From contig JASHPE010000058.1 in assembly GCA_030038235.1 (NCBI GenBank), forward strand, positions 1 through 64,000: a DNA stretch of 64,000 nt, in the 5' to 3' direction. This document shows, one piece after another, positions 1 through 9,220 of the stretch; position 1 is the first letter of the stretch, and each line of letters starts with the position of its first letter. The notes beneath the pieces were generated by a model that had not been told where the DNA came from, ran no database searches, and was given only the letters and a program-made list of their open reading frames with translations. Source of the DNA: Terriglobia bacterium. Lineage in GTDB: Bacteria; Acidobacteriota; Terriglobia; UBA7540. Both the position numbers and the translations under genes were made by a program.

Positions 1-1056
1 GTCGGCTACCATGGGGCAGTCATCAACAAGGGACTCGTCCTGAACCTTTCCAACCTCACCGCCTTCACCAGTGAGAACTACCCGGGCTCGGCGCAGACGC
101 AGGTTGTGGCGATCAATACTGCGGGCGACACCGCGGGCTTTTACATCGATACGGCCGGCGTGGTCCACGGCTTTACCGACACCGCCGGCGTGTTTGCAAC
201 CGTCGATGCGCCCGGCACGGCCTTCAATCAGCTTCTTAGTTGGAACGACGTGGGCCAGGTTTCCGGCTATTCCTCCACAGACCCTACGGGTATGACGCTG
301 CAAATGGCGTTTACCCTGAAGTCGGGGACTTACACCTACCTCACCAAGTATTTTCCCGCCGGCACTCAAGACTCGCAGGCCACCGGCGTGAACAACTCCG
401 GCGAGGTCTGCGGATTCTACGTGGACAGCGTTGGGGTGAACCACGGCTTTCTGCTGAACAATGGCGTCCTGACCACTCTGAACTATCCGGGGTCCACCTT
501 CACGCAGGCGCTTGGTTTGAACAACTCGAACGAAGTGGTGGGAACCTTCACGGATGCCGCCGGCAACAGCCACGGGTTCGCTTACAACAGCCAGTACGGC
601 ATCTACCAGCAGGTGGATGATCCGCTGGCGGTGGCTCCCGCGGGAACCGTCGTCAACGGCATCAACAGCACAGGCGATATCGTGGGCTTCTACGTCGACG
701 TTGACGGGAATACCGACGGATTTGTGGGTACCCCTTCGGCGGCGTGCAGCACCGCGTCGCCCACATCATTGAATTTCGGCACGGTGGCGGTGGGCAGTAC
801 GAGCGCCGCGCAAGCGGTGACGGTGACCAATTGCGCTGCGACGCCGACCGTCATCACGAAATACCTGTTCACAGCTCCCTACGTTTTCAGCGAAACCAAC
901 ACGTGTCCGGTGTCGCCGGCGGCGCTGCCGTCGAAGGTCAGTTGTACCGTGAACCTTTGGTTTACACCCAAGTCGGATGGGGCCGTGACAGACTTCCTCT
1001 TTGTGGTGCCGCTCTTCCCGGGGCAGCTTATTAAGCTGACCGGCACGGGTGATTAG
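1..1056 (+). CDS. Secreted HAF-type repeat protein with C-terminal choice-of-anchor/Ig-like domain (5' truncated by window)
   Basis: Frame 1 is open from base 1; repeated G-F-Y-x-D-x-x-G-x-x-H-G-F units; C-term CSTASPTSLNFGTVAVGSTSAAQAVTVTNC resembles ASH/choice-of-anchor D domains. Confidence 0.7.
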   Translation, partial: VGYHGAVINKGLVLNLSNLTAFTSENYPGSAQTQVVAINTAGDTAGFYIDTAGVVHGFTDTAGVFATVDAPGTAFNQLLSWNDVGQVSGYSSTDPTGMTLQMAFTLKSGTYTYLTKYFPAGTQDSQATGVNNSGEVCGFYVDSVGVNHGFLLNNGVLTTLNYPGSTFTQALGLNNSNEVVGTFTDAAGNSHGFAYNSQYGIYQQVDDPLAVAPAGTVVNGINSTGDIVGFYVDVDGNTDGFVGTPSAACSTASPTSLNFGTVAVGSTSAAQAVTVTNCAATPTVITKYLFTAPYVFSETNTCPVSPAALPSKVSCTVNLWFTPKSDGAVTDFLFVVPLFPGQLIKLTGTGD

Positions 1057-1477
1057 CAAAGTCGCGCGGCAAAGCAGCAATCAAACCAAGAGGGCTGGAG
1101 CAGACCCGAAAGAAAGAAGGATCCGCTCCGGCCCCTTGGATTAGTTAGTTGAATTTAGCAGGATATTAAGAAACACTCTCGACCACTGTCATTCCGATGC
1201 GCTGTCCCGGCCCTACGGCTACTCACGGTGTTGCCCTCCGGGCAATGGGTTCGCTTCGAATAACGGTACCGTGGCCGATTTCATTGGGCAAGGCGAATTT
1301 CTGTGCTATCGCATTCCCATTTCGTTCGCCAAACGAGATGAGGTGTTTGCGTATTGCGTAACAAACATCTCTGCAACAGGTTGCCATCTGCCCCGGCTAG
1401 CCGCCCGTGACTGGCCGTCCCCGTTTGTAGCCTACATCATCAAGCCTCGAACTGCGCGTTCGTGCCCGAAAAACAGC

Positions 1478-1507
1478 TTGACAAATGCAGTTCAAATGTC
1501 GTATAGG
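1478..1507 (+). promoter_or_regulatory. Putative sigma70-type promoter TTGACA-N18-TATAGG
   Basis: TTGACA at 1478-1483 and TATAGG at 1502-1507, followed by GTG at 1513. Confidence 0.4.
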
Positions 1508-1512
1508 TAGGC

Positions 1513-1770
1513 GTGAGTAATCCATCCGACTCCCTCGCAGCTTCTCAGTTGGCTGCCTCTGCGCAATCGTCCGGTGCAACCAGTCCCGTGAGCGCCCATC
1601 GCCTGCGCCAACGCTGGATGAGGCGACTGGCGGAAGCGGTCGGAAGTTCCCATCGGACGCCCTGCCGAGGTGCGACGGCAGATTGAGGATCAACTGGCGC
1701 TTTTCGGGGCCAAGCCTCGCACTCGAAAAGCCGATAGAAATGAGGCCTCCAAAGCCAACCAAACCCATTA
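1513..1770 (+). pseudogene. Small ORF interrupted by an apparent frameshift, ending in repeat A1
   Basis: Frame a gives [12 protein letters not shown]...[17 protein letters not shown]; continuation [36 protein letters not shown] is in another frame; switch near 1650. Confidence 0.35.
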
Positions 1771-2062
1771 GGCTTAAAGGCAGCAGAATGAGCAAGATGA
1801 GCCGGAATCGGATCCGTCCAAACCCATTGCAGGTATCTTCATTGTTTTCAGCCGATTACGCGCAAAAAACGCCCCTTTTTTGCAAAAGGATAGTTGCGCC
1901 GCGCTCTCCAAAGCCACCAAACCCATTGAGGTTAACCCTCACACCATCTGTAGCTTACGCTAGAATCGGCACTCTCCAAACCCATTGTGGTTATCTCCAG
2001 CTTTTTCAGGGGTTTAACTGCCAAAAAAGGCCTGTTCTTGAGCAAAGGATAGTGGCAAGGGT
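1745..2062. repeat. Composite tandem repeat locus A (two ~158-bp units) upstream of recA
   Basis: CAAACCCATT at 1760, 1819, 1918, 1977 (59, 99, 59 bp steps); odd sites TCCAAAGCCA(A)CCAAACCCATT, even sites CCAAACCCATTGYRGKTATCTYC. Confidence 0.9.
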
Positions 2063-2122
2063 GATTCTCGCGTCCGACCGGCCGCGACACGGCCGATTTT
2101 GCTGTAGCGAAACTAATTTGGC

Positions 2123-2153
2123 TTGCCTCTCTGCACCGGCTTGGCGCTATAAT
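2123..2153 (+). promoter_or_regulatory. Putative recA promoter (perfect TATAAT -10)
   Basis: TATAAT at 2148-2153; weak -35 TTGCCT at 2123-2128; 27 bp upstream of recA ATG. Confidence 0.5.
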
Positions 2154-2180
2154 TGCTCCAGTTTTCAAAGGAGACATGTG

Positions 2181-3248
2181 ATGCCGGAAATGAGCGCCGA
2201 GCGCGGGAAGGCGATCGAGACCGCCCTGATCCAGATCGAAAAGCAGTTTGGCAAGGGATCGATCATGCGTCTGGGCACCAAGGACGCGCTGGTGCCGGTG
2301 GACGTGATCTCGACCGGCGCGCTTTCGCTCGACGCGGCGCTCGGAATCGGCGGCATTCCGCGCGGCCGCGTGGTGGAGATCTTCGGGCCGGAGTCGAGCG
2401 GCAAGACGACCCTCGCGCTCCAGGTGGTGGCCGAAGCCCAGAAGCGCGGCGGCATGGCGGCGTTCATCGACGCCGAGCACGCCCTCGACGCCATGTACGC
2501 CAAGAAGTTGGGCGTGGACGTGGATAACCTGCTGGTGTCGCAACCGGACTACGGCGAGCAGGCGCTCGAAATCGCTGAAGCCCTGGTGCGCTCCAATGCC
2601 ATCGATGTAGTTGTAGTAGATTCGGTGGCCGCTTTGGTGCCCAAGGCCGAACTCGAAGGCGAGATGGGCGATTCGCTTCCCGGTCTGCAGGCGCGCCTGA
2701 TGTCGCAGGCGTTGCGCAAACTCACCGCCATCGTTTCCAAGTCGAAAACCTGCCTGATGTTCATCAACCAGATCCGCGAGAAGATCGGGGTGATGTTCGG
2801 TAATCCCGAAACCACTACCGGCGGCCGAGCCTTGAAATTCTACTCGTCTGTCCGGGTGGACGTGCGCCGTATCGCTTCCATCAAGGACGGCGAGCGCGTG
2901 GTGGGGAATCGCACCAAGGCCAAAGTCGTAAAAAATAAAATGGCGGCTCCCTTTCGGGAGGCGGAATTTGATATTCTGTACGGCGAGGGGATTTCAAAGG
3001 AAGGCGACCTGATCGACCTGGCGGTTGGGCTGAACCTGGTCGAGAAGAGCGGCGCTTGGTTTTCCTTTGGTGGCGAACGCATCGGGCAGGGCCGGGAAAA
3101 CGCCCGGCAGTTTGTGCGCGATAACGCGGACGTTAGCCGCAAGCTCGAACTCGAAGTCCGCAAAGCATTGCACCTTCCGTTTCCGCCTGAGTCTCAGCCC
3201 CAGGCCGAAGCGGCAACAGCATCAGCCGTCGCACGTGGAAAGAAGTAA
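2181..3248 (+). CDS. recA: Recombinase RecA
   Basis: [32 protein letters not shown]...[13 protein letters not shown]...[41 protein letters not shown] upstream; longer ORF from 1683 is read-through of the repeat. Confidence 0.97.
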   Translation: MPEMSAERGKAIETALIQIEKQFGKGSIMRLGTKDALVPVDVISTGALSLDAALGIGGIPRGRVVEIFGPESSGKTTLALQVVAEAQKRGGMAAFIDAEHALDAMYAKKLGVDVDNLLVSQPDYGEQALEIAEALVRSNAIDVVVVDSVAALVPKAELEGEMGDSLPGLQARLMSQALRKLTAIVSKSKTCLMFINQIREKIGVMFGNPETTTGGRALKFYSSVRVDVRRIASIKDGERVVGNRTKAKVVKNKMAAPFREAEFDILYGEGISKEGDLIDLAVGLNLVEKSGAWFSFGGERIGQGRENARQFVRDNADVSRKLELEVRKALHLPFPPESQPQAEAATASAVARGKK

Positions 3249-3372
3249 GCAGAGTTCCGCCACCGGCCTCGCTCGCCGGGCGTAACGACCTGACTACCGT
3301 TGTCTGCCTTCCGCTGCCGGCGCCAGAAACGGAATTGCAGATCACAGACTCGACCCCGGGGGACCAGGCGCC

Positions 3373-4629
3373 TTGAAAAAATACGCTCTCGCTTTTACTC
3401 TTGCCGCCGGCTTGATGCTGGCTGCACTCCTAACACCCGCGTCCGCCGCGGCTTCGGCGGGCACCGCCACCAAACGATCTCTTACCGGTTCGTCTTCGAA
3501 TCCCAAGCGCATCGTTCATCTGCACCATACCCGTCGCCGGGCGTCGCACACTGAGGCTCGGTCGCATAGCCAGACGGCGCCGCACGCTGGAACCCCGTCG
3601 CACACCCGATTGAGCGCCACCGCGCGCCGCCGCCACGTCCGCACGTCAGGCTGGACCTCGCCCACGTGGTTCGGCGATCCGACTCTGGGGGACGACATCG
3701 CCGGTGAAGACCCGTGGATCCGGCAGGCCGCCATCAGCGCGCTGGGGAATCTGAACGGAAGCGTGGTGGTGGTCGACCCGAACACCGGGCGCGTGCTTTC
3801 CATCGTCAATCAAAAGCTTGCCATGACGGGCGCCTTCACACCCTGCTCCACCATCAAGCCGGTGGTGGCCGCGGCCGCCTTGCAAGAGGGCATCATCACT
3901 CCGGAAAGCAAGCTGCGGGCGGAAGGCAAGTTCGCGTACATTTACGGCAGTGCGCACATCGACCTGGCGCAGGCGATGGCCGCTTCCAGCAACGAGTTCT
4001 TTGCGAAGCTCGGCCAGATGATGGGCTACGATCGCTTCAGCCAGTACGCGCACGAATTCGGCCTGGGCGAGCGCGCCGGCCTGGATATTCCGGGCGAGGC
4101 GCCGGGCGTGTTTCCGGACGCGCCGCCGGCCGAAGGCGGCGTGGGCATGTTGACGAGCTTCGGCACGGGAATCGAAATGACGCCCATGCAACTGGCGGCC
4201 ATCGCCTCAGCCTTTGCCAACGGCGGCACGCTTTATTACCTGCAGTATCCGCGCTCGCCTGAGGAGCTGGCTGATTTCGAGCCGCGCGTGCGGCGGCACC
4301 TGGATGGGCTGGTTTCGTACATTCCCGGCATCCGCGACGGCATGGCGGCCTCTGTGCTTTACGGAACAAGTAAACTAGCCTACAATCCGGATGAGCAGAT
4401 CTTCGGGAAGACCGGCACCTGCAGCGACGGCGGCACGCACCTGCGCTGGTTCCAGTCCTTTACCGGCGACCAGAACAAGGCCTACGTGGTCGTGGTGCTG
4501 CTGCGCGGCGAAGGCTCCATGTTCGGCCTGCACGCTCCCGAAGTAGGCGGGAAACTCTATCACGCGCTGCTGGCGTATCCCGGCACCCAGGCGACGGCGT
4601 TGCTGCCGGCCACCCTGGTAGGGAAGTAG
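3373..4629 (+). CDS. Penicillin-binding protein transpeptidase domain protein
   Basis: SxxK (CSTIKPV), SxN (SSNEFF), KTG (GKTGTCSDGG); TTG start. Confidence 0.85.
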   Translation: MKKYALAFTLAAGLMLAALLTPASAAASAGTATKRSLTGSSSNPKRIVHLHHTRRRASHTEARSHSQTAPHAGTPSHTRLSATARRRHVRTSGWTSPTWFGDPTLGDDIAGEDPWIRQAAISALGNLNGSVVVVDPNTGRVLSIVNQKLAMTGAFTPCSTIKPVVAAAALQEGIITPESKLRAEGKFAYIYGSAHIDLAQAMAASSNEFFAKLGQMMGYDRFSQYAHEFGLGERAGLDIPGEAPGVFPDAPPAEGGVGMLTSFGTGIEMTPMQLAAIASAFANGGTLYYLQYPRSPEELADFEPRVRRHLDGLVSYIPGIRDGMAASVLYGTSKLAYNPDEQIFGKTGTCSDGGTHLRWFQSFTGDQNKAYVVVVLLRGEGSMFGLHAPEVGGKLYHALLAYPGTQATALLPATLVGK

Positions 4630-4720
4630 CGCCGGGCTCTAGCCCGGCATGCCGCCCACTGCACTCGGCAAGTAGCGCCGCTTAGCCCGATATGCCGGCC
4701 TGAAGGCCGGCGCTACTTGG
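4623..4720. repeat. GTAGCGCC-type palindromic intergenic element between convergent genes
   Basis: AAGTAGCGCCGGG...CCGGCGCTACTT termini plus internal GCCGGCCTGAAGGCCGGC palindrome. Confidence 0.8.
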
Positions 4721-5264
4721 AGTCGTCGGGCACGGAGAAGTCGTAAAGGAATCCCGGCAGATCGCGTCCGCGAAAAAGATAGAAGCCATATTCGCCCGGA
4801 TCGAGATCGTCCGCCGGCTCCAACCGAAACACTCCGCTTTCCACCTGCCGGGCATTGAATTCCACTTGCGATCGCAAAGGAACGCCGGTGTTGGAGTTCC
4901 ATTCCGGGTCGGTACTGATCGTGAACTCGCGCAGCGTTTTTCGCGGGTGCAGCTTCACCAGCACCAGATCGCCGGCGCCGGTGGATTCCTGGCCTGCAGG
5001 AACGCGGTAATAGAAGACCGGCGTCGAGCTCACAACTTGCGTGGCATGCGCGCCGAGAATCTCGGCGCTGGTCTTGTTGGCGCCCGCCACCGGAATCGAT
5101 CCGCTGAGCGGCACTTTCTTGCGCGAACGCGTCACGGAGACGGAGCGTCCTTCGATCCGGACGAGGCCCTTCGGAGTGAGGTAATAAAGACCGGGATCGT
5201 GCGGCGGTGTAATGGAGGCCGCGGCTTGGAGAAGAAGCAAAACGATTGCAGTCGCAATCGACAT
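4713..5264 (-). CDS. Hypothetical secreted protein
   Basis: 183-aa ORF with N-terminal hydrophobic leader MSIATAIVLLLLQAAASI. Confidence 0.6.
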   Translation of the reverse strand: MSIATAIVLLLLQAAASITPPHDPGLYYLTPKGLVRIEGRSVSVTRSRKKVPLSGSIPVAGANKTSAEILGAHATQVVSSTPVFYYRVPAGQESTGAGDLVLVKLHPRKTLREFTISTDPEWNSNTGVPLRSQVEFNARQVESGVFRLEPADDLDPGEYGFYLFRGRDLPGFLYDFSVPDDSK

Positions 5265-5300
5265 GGTATTGGGGCGCCGGGATTGTCCCTAGCGAGGATT

Positions 5301-6656
5301 CTATCGAATAGTGCAAGCAAGCGCCAGCGCTCCGGCCAGCGCGGTTCCGGCAAAGTTCACCACGCCGTTGGTCACGAGGCCTCGCCGCTCGATGGTGGCG
5401 CCGATCAGGCTGTCCGCGATATTACCCCCGGCCGCCGCTGCGAGCGCAATTCCGGCGCCGCCGGCGCTGACCAATCCCAGGCTCCAGGCGAGCGCCACGA
5501 TGATGCCCCCGGCTGCAAGTCCTGCTGCCGATCCTACCAGCGACACGCCGCCGTTCTCGCCGGCGCGGACGCGTCGAAAGCTGGTGATCAGGTAAGCGTC
5601 GGTTGCAAGCCACTGCCCGAGCTCACTCGACACCGTGTCGCCGGCCGCTTCGGCGAAAGCGGCGGTGAAGGCCACGAGGAAGGCAGTCTGGTGGTGCGTG
5701 GTGATCACGAGTACGGCGAAGAAGGCGCCCGGGCCGACGTTCGCCAGTGCCTCGCGCCAGCTTCGCGCTCCGCGGTCACGCTCGGCAGCGCCACGCGCGA
5801 GCTTCTCGCCATATCCGAGTCGCGTCGCCAGCGAGCCGAGCAGAAAGAACGTGAAGAGAACCAGGAAGCTCTTCCATCCCCAGCCGAGATAGATCAGGAC
5901 GCCGAGCACGAATCCGAGCGTGGCGCCGGAGCGGCTGGCGGATTTCAGCCGCAGCGCGATCAGAGCGAAGGCCAGGTTCACGACCACGGCCAGGATCAGG
6001 CGGATGCGGAGGTAGGGCAGGTTACTATCCAGGGCCGAGCGCGAGGTTAGCCAGGCGCAGAAGATGAATCCGCCGGTCGAGAGCGGCACGGTGAGATTGT
6101 CGTCGAGCTTGATCGGCGCGCTCTCCACGGCTGCGCCCAACAGAGCAGCCAGAGCTGAGATCAGAAGAGTCTTGCTCACCGGGAGTGCAGGATTCACCCA
6201 GAGCGCGAGCACCAGCGCGCCGGCTGTGCCGGCCAGTATGAATGCCGTGAATCCCGCCAAGGTTTTGGCCGGATTCCAAGGCAGCGCCGGACTCTTAAGC
6301 GCCTGCCCCGCAACTGCGGCGGCGCCGTCGCCAATCGCCATGAGCGCCCAGGCGGCCGCGGCCACGTCCAGGTGGTGGCGGAAGATCAGGATGAGGGCAA
6401 GGACCGAAATTGGGTAAAGAATAATCCCGGTCCACGGACTTCGATCGCGTTCGAGACTCGCCGTGGAGGCCGGGCTGGCGGAATGCTTGCGCAGATCAAA
6501 ATCAAGCTGCGACAGCAGATGGCGAATGAAAAGCAGGGCGAACAGAGCTCCGAGCGCCGCCTGCGGCCAGGTGACAAACGGCAGCAGAAGAGCCAATCCG
6601 AGTAGAGACAGCAGCAGAATCCGGCGCGGCATGAGACCTGAAGCTGGCATGCGCAT
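5301..6656 (-). CDS. Fused phytol/dolichol-kinase-like plus DUF92 (VTE6-like) integral membrane protein; start uncertain
   Basis: N-half ALMAIGDGAAAVAGQ...WNPAKTLAGF...VESAPIKLDDNLTVPL (phytol kinase-like); C-half FAEAAGDTVSSELGQ...GGVSLVGSAAGLAAG...GATIERRG (DUF92). Confidence 0.75.
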   Translation of the reverse strand: MRMPASGLMPRRILLLSLLGLALLLPFVTWPQAALGALFALLFIRHLLSQLDFDLRKHSASPASTASLERDRSPWTGIILYPISVLALILIFRHHLDVAAAAWALMAIGDGAAAVAGQALKSPALPWNPAKTLAGFTAFILAGTAGALVLALWVNPALPVSKTLLISALAALLGAAVESAPIKLDDNLTVPLSTGGFIFCAWLTSRSALDSNLPYLRIRLILAVVVNLAFALIALRLKSASRSGATLGFVLGVLIYLGWGWKSFLVLFTFFLLGSLATRLGYGEKLARGAAERDRGARSWREALANVGPGAFFAVLVITTHHQTAFLVAFTAAFAEAAGDTVSSELGQWLATDAYLITSFRRVRAGENGGVSLVGSAAGLAAGGIIVALAWSLGLVSAGGAGIALAAAAGGNIADSLIGATIERRGLVTNGVVNFAGTALAGALALACTIR

Positions 6657-6680
6657 CCAATATGATCGCGTGAGGCTGGT

Positions 6681-6760
6681 TGCTGTAGCGCCGGTGTCCT
6701 CAGCGGCGCGATCGAGCCGAAAATCTGAAAATCGCCGGTGAGGACACCGGCGCCACAGCA
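6681..6760. repeat. GTAGCGCC-type inverted repeat between divergent genes
   Basis: TGCTGTAGCGCCGGTGTCCTCA (6681-6702) versus TGAGGACACCGGCGCCACAGCA (6739-6760), 21/22 complementary. Confidence 0.9.
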
Positions 6761-6846
6761 AACTGGAGCACTACCTAATGCCGATCTCGCGTTGAAACTT
6801 CACGCCTGAACGGATAAAATACCAGATTGCATCCCGAAGGAGATTC

Positions 6847-7101
6847 ATGAAAAAGGATATCCATCCCGCTTACCACGACGTTACGGTTGTCTGTGCCTGC
6901 GGCAGCACGTTCAAAACGCGTTCCACATACAAGGGCGACCTGCTGCATCTGGAAATCTGCTCAAATTGCCACCCGTTCTTCACCGGCAAGCAGAAGCTGG
7001 TGGATAGCGCCGGCCGTGTGGAACGTTTCCAGCGGAAGTACCAGCGCGGGCCCAAAGCGGAACCGGCAGAGACCAAGGCTCCAGCCGCCACCACTCATTG
7101 A
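6847..7101 (+). CDS. rpmE: 50S ribosomal protein L31
   Basis: [22 protein letters not shown]...[30 protein letters not shown]. Confidence 0.95.
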   Translation: MKKDIHPAYHDVTVVCACGSTFKTRSTYKGDLLHLEICSNCHPFFTGKQKLVDSAGRVERFQRKYQRGPKAEPAETKAPAATTH

Positions 7102-7949
7102 GCGCGTCCGGCAGTCCCATGAGCGAAGAGAAACCCTCGGGAACGACCGTGGCTACCGAGCAGCCCCCTGATCCCTACATTACGAGGCCGAAGGTCTACC
7201 TGCTCGGCCGGCAGGTCGTGGTGGAAGACGAACTCGCCCGGTTTCTCAACGACGAGGGGCTGCAATTCTCGACCGATACGCCCCAGGCGGCCGAGGTGCT
7301 GGCCGAAATCGCCGGCCGCACCTGCTACATGTCGTTCGGCAAAGGCCGCAAATCCAACCAGGAATACATCGAAAACATACTGGCTTCAAAGCACGGCAGC
7401 GTTCTCGAGCACGCGGTCTGGAACCTGCTGATCACGGGCGTGAGCCGGGCGCTGACCCACGAGTTGGTGCGGCATCGCGCGGGATTCGGATACTCACAGC
7501 TCTCGCAACGCTACGTGGACGAGAGCGACGCGCGCTACGTGGTCCCGCCGCTCTACCAGCGGAACGAAGAGTTGCGCGCCAAATGGCAGGAGACCGTCGA
7601 CTTGCTGCGCCAGGCCTACGAGAACTTGGCCGTCGCTACGACTGATTACGTCCAGCAACAACATCCCGAGATGGCGCCGCGCGATCGCCGCAAGTGGGCG
7701 CGTCAGGCGGCGCGATCGATTCTGCCCAACGCGTGCGAAACCAAGATTTTTGTTACCGGGAACTCGCGCGCCTGGCGTCACTTTCTCGAACTGCGGGGCA
7801 GCATCCACGCCGACACGGAGATTCGTCTGCTCGCGGTCGAAGTAGGCCGCGTGCTGACGAAAGAAAGCCCGAATATCTTTCATGACGTCGAGATTGTCGA
7901 CGAACCCGACGGCATGCCGTCGGTGCGCGTCCAACATTCCAAAGTTTGA
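7098..7949 (+). CDS. thyX: FAD-dependent thymidylate synthase ThyX
   Basis: [24 protein letters not shown] signature; [28 protein letters not shown]. Confidence 0.9.
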   Translation: MSASGSPMSEEKPSGTTVATEQPPDPYITRPKVYLLGRQVVVEDELARFLNDEGLQFSTDTPQAAEVLAEIAGRTCYMSFGKGRKSNQEYIENILASKHGSVLEHAVWNLLITGVSRALTHELVRHRAGFGYSQLSQRYVDESDARYVVPPLYQRNEELRAKWQETVDLLRQAYENLAVATTDYVQQQHPEMAPRDRRKWARQAARSILPNACETKIFVTGNSRAWRHFLELRGSIHADTEIRLLAVEVGRVLTKESPNIFHDVEIVDEPDGMPSVRVQHSKV

Positions 7950-7986
7950 CCGTGTTTCCGTGAGGCTCGTCTGTCGATGTGTCAGT

Positions 7987-9171
7987 CTAAAGCCGCGCGA
8001 TGAGCTTGCGAATCCCTTCCGCGAAAAGTCCAGGAGCCGGCAGCAGGCTGAGCACGAGGTGGCCTTCATCGGGGAAACCGTAGAAATGGCCCGGGTGCAC
8101 GAGTACGCCGTCTTCGCGCGCGAGGGCTGTGGCAAGCTCGTCGTCGGTGTGACTGGTGCCGGCGTCGAGTTTCAGAATCGCGTACCAGCCCCCTTCTACT
8201 CGCAATCGAACGGCGCCCGCGCCGGGTTCTTCGAGGCGCCGATCGAGCTCCGCGAGATTCTGCCGGAGCCGAGCGATAAGCTGGGGCTGCATGCCGCGCC
8301 GTGTTTCGAGCAATTCCGCCGCTGCCGACGCCACCGGTATGCTCACCGAGAGATACGTGTCGGCGATGATCTCGAGGCGCTCCACCGCGTTTCGGCGCGC
8401 CTGCTCAGGACCGTTTACGACGATCCAGGCGAGCTTCATCTGCGGCAGGGCCGAGATTTTAGAGAGTCCGCTGAGAGTGAACGTCAGGACGGCATCGCGG
8501 GCGGCGTGCGTCAGCCGCGATTGCCCATCGAGTGCGTAATCGCTGAAGACCTCGTCGGCAATGATCGCCAATTCGCGGCGCCGGGACAGTTCTACAAGCG
8601 CTGCCGACTCCTCCAGCTTCACGAACGAGCCCGTCGGATTGTTAGGATGGACGACGATGATGGCGCCCGGAACCCCCAGCGCGTGGTTAGCGCGTTCCAG
8701 GCGGGCCGCGAGGCCGTCGAGATCGATGCGCCATTCCGATTCGTAAGTCAGGGGATAAGGAATGACCTCCAGATCGTTCAAGCCGGCAAGGAAGTCAAAC
8801 AATGGATAACTCGGCTGCGGCGCGAGTACCGCGTCGCCGGGATCAGCGAGCAGCCGGAAGAGACAAGAATAGGCTTCACTGGTGCTGGCGGTGAGGAATA
8901 TCTGGTCCGGATCGACACGCACGCCGCGCTCTTCGTAATACGCTGCCACGGCGCGGCGAGCTTCCCGCGGTCCGCGCGGATCCGGCGCGTATTCGAGCGC
9001 CGCAGGCTTCGAGAGCGCCCGCAGAATCGCTGCCGAGTCGTAACTGAAGCCGCAGTGAGTGGGATTCGATTCCGTCAGGTCGATGACCGGCAGGCCGCGG
9101 GCGCGCCGTGATTCGATCTCGCGGGTGAGAGCGTTCGGTTCCAGCGGCCAGTCGGTTCGGCGGGAAAACAT
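7987..9171 (-). CDS. Pyridoxal-phosphate-dependent aminotransferase (class I/II)
   Basis: ESNPTHCGF, HPNNPTGSFV, DEVFSDYAL, SGLSKISALPQMKLAW. Confidence 0.88.
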   Translation of the reverse strand: MFSRRTDWPLEPNALTREIESRRARGLPVIDLTESNPTHCGFSYDSAAILRALSKPAALEYAPDPRGPREARRAVAAYYEERGVRVDPDQIFLTASTSEAYSCLFRLLADPGDAVLAPQPSYPLFDFLAGLNDLEVIPYPLTYESEWRIDLDGLAARLERANHALGVPGAIIVVHPNNPTGSFVKLEESAALVELSRRRELAIIADEVFSDYALDGQSRLTHAARDAVLTFTLSGLSKISALPQMKLAWIVVNGPEQARRNAVERLEIIADTYLSVSIPVASAAAELLETRRGMQPQLIARLRQNLAELDRRLEEPGAGAVRLRVEGGWYAILKLDAGTSHTDDELATALAREDGVLVHPGHFYGFPDEGHLVLSLLPAPGLFAEGIRKLIARL

Positions 9172-9220
9172 GCAGGGTTCACAAATGCGGTCAGCTCGGT
9201 CGTGCTGAGAGCTGCGATGC

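Noticed and set aside
1745-2062. CRISPR-like array at the CAAACCCATT repeats
   Set aside because: Only four 10-bp sites per locus in alternating contexts, the intervening sequence is itself repeated, and no cas genes are present.
4866-6050. 394-aa plus-strand ORF
   Set aside because: Antisense to two supported minus-strand genes; no domain signature.
7882-9111. 409-aa plus-strand ORF
   Set aside because: Antisense to the aminotransferase gene.
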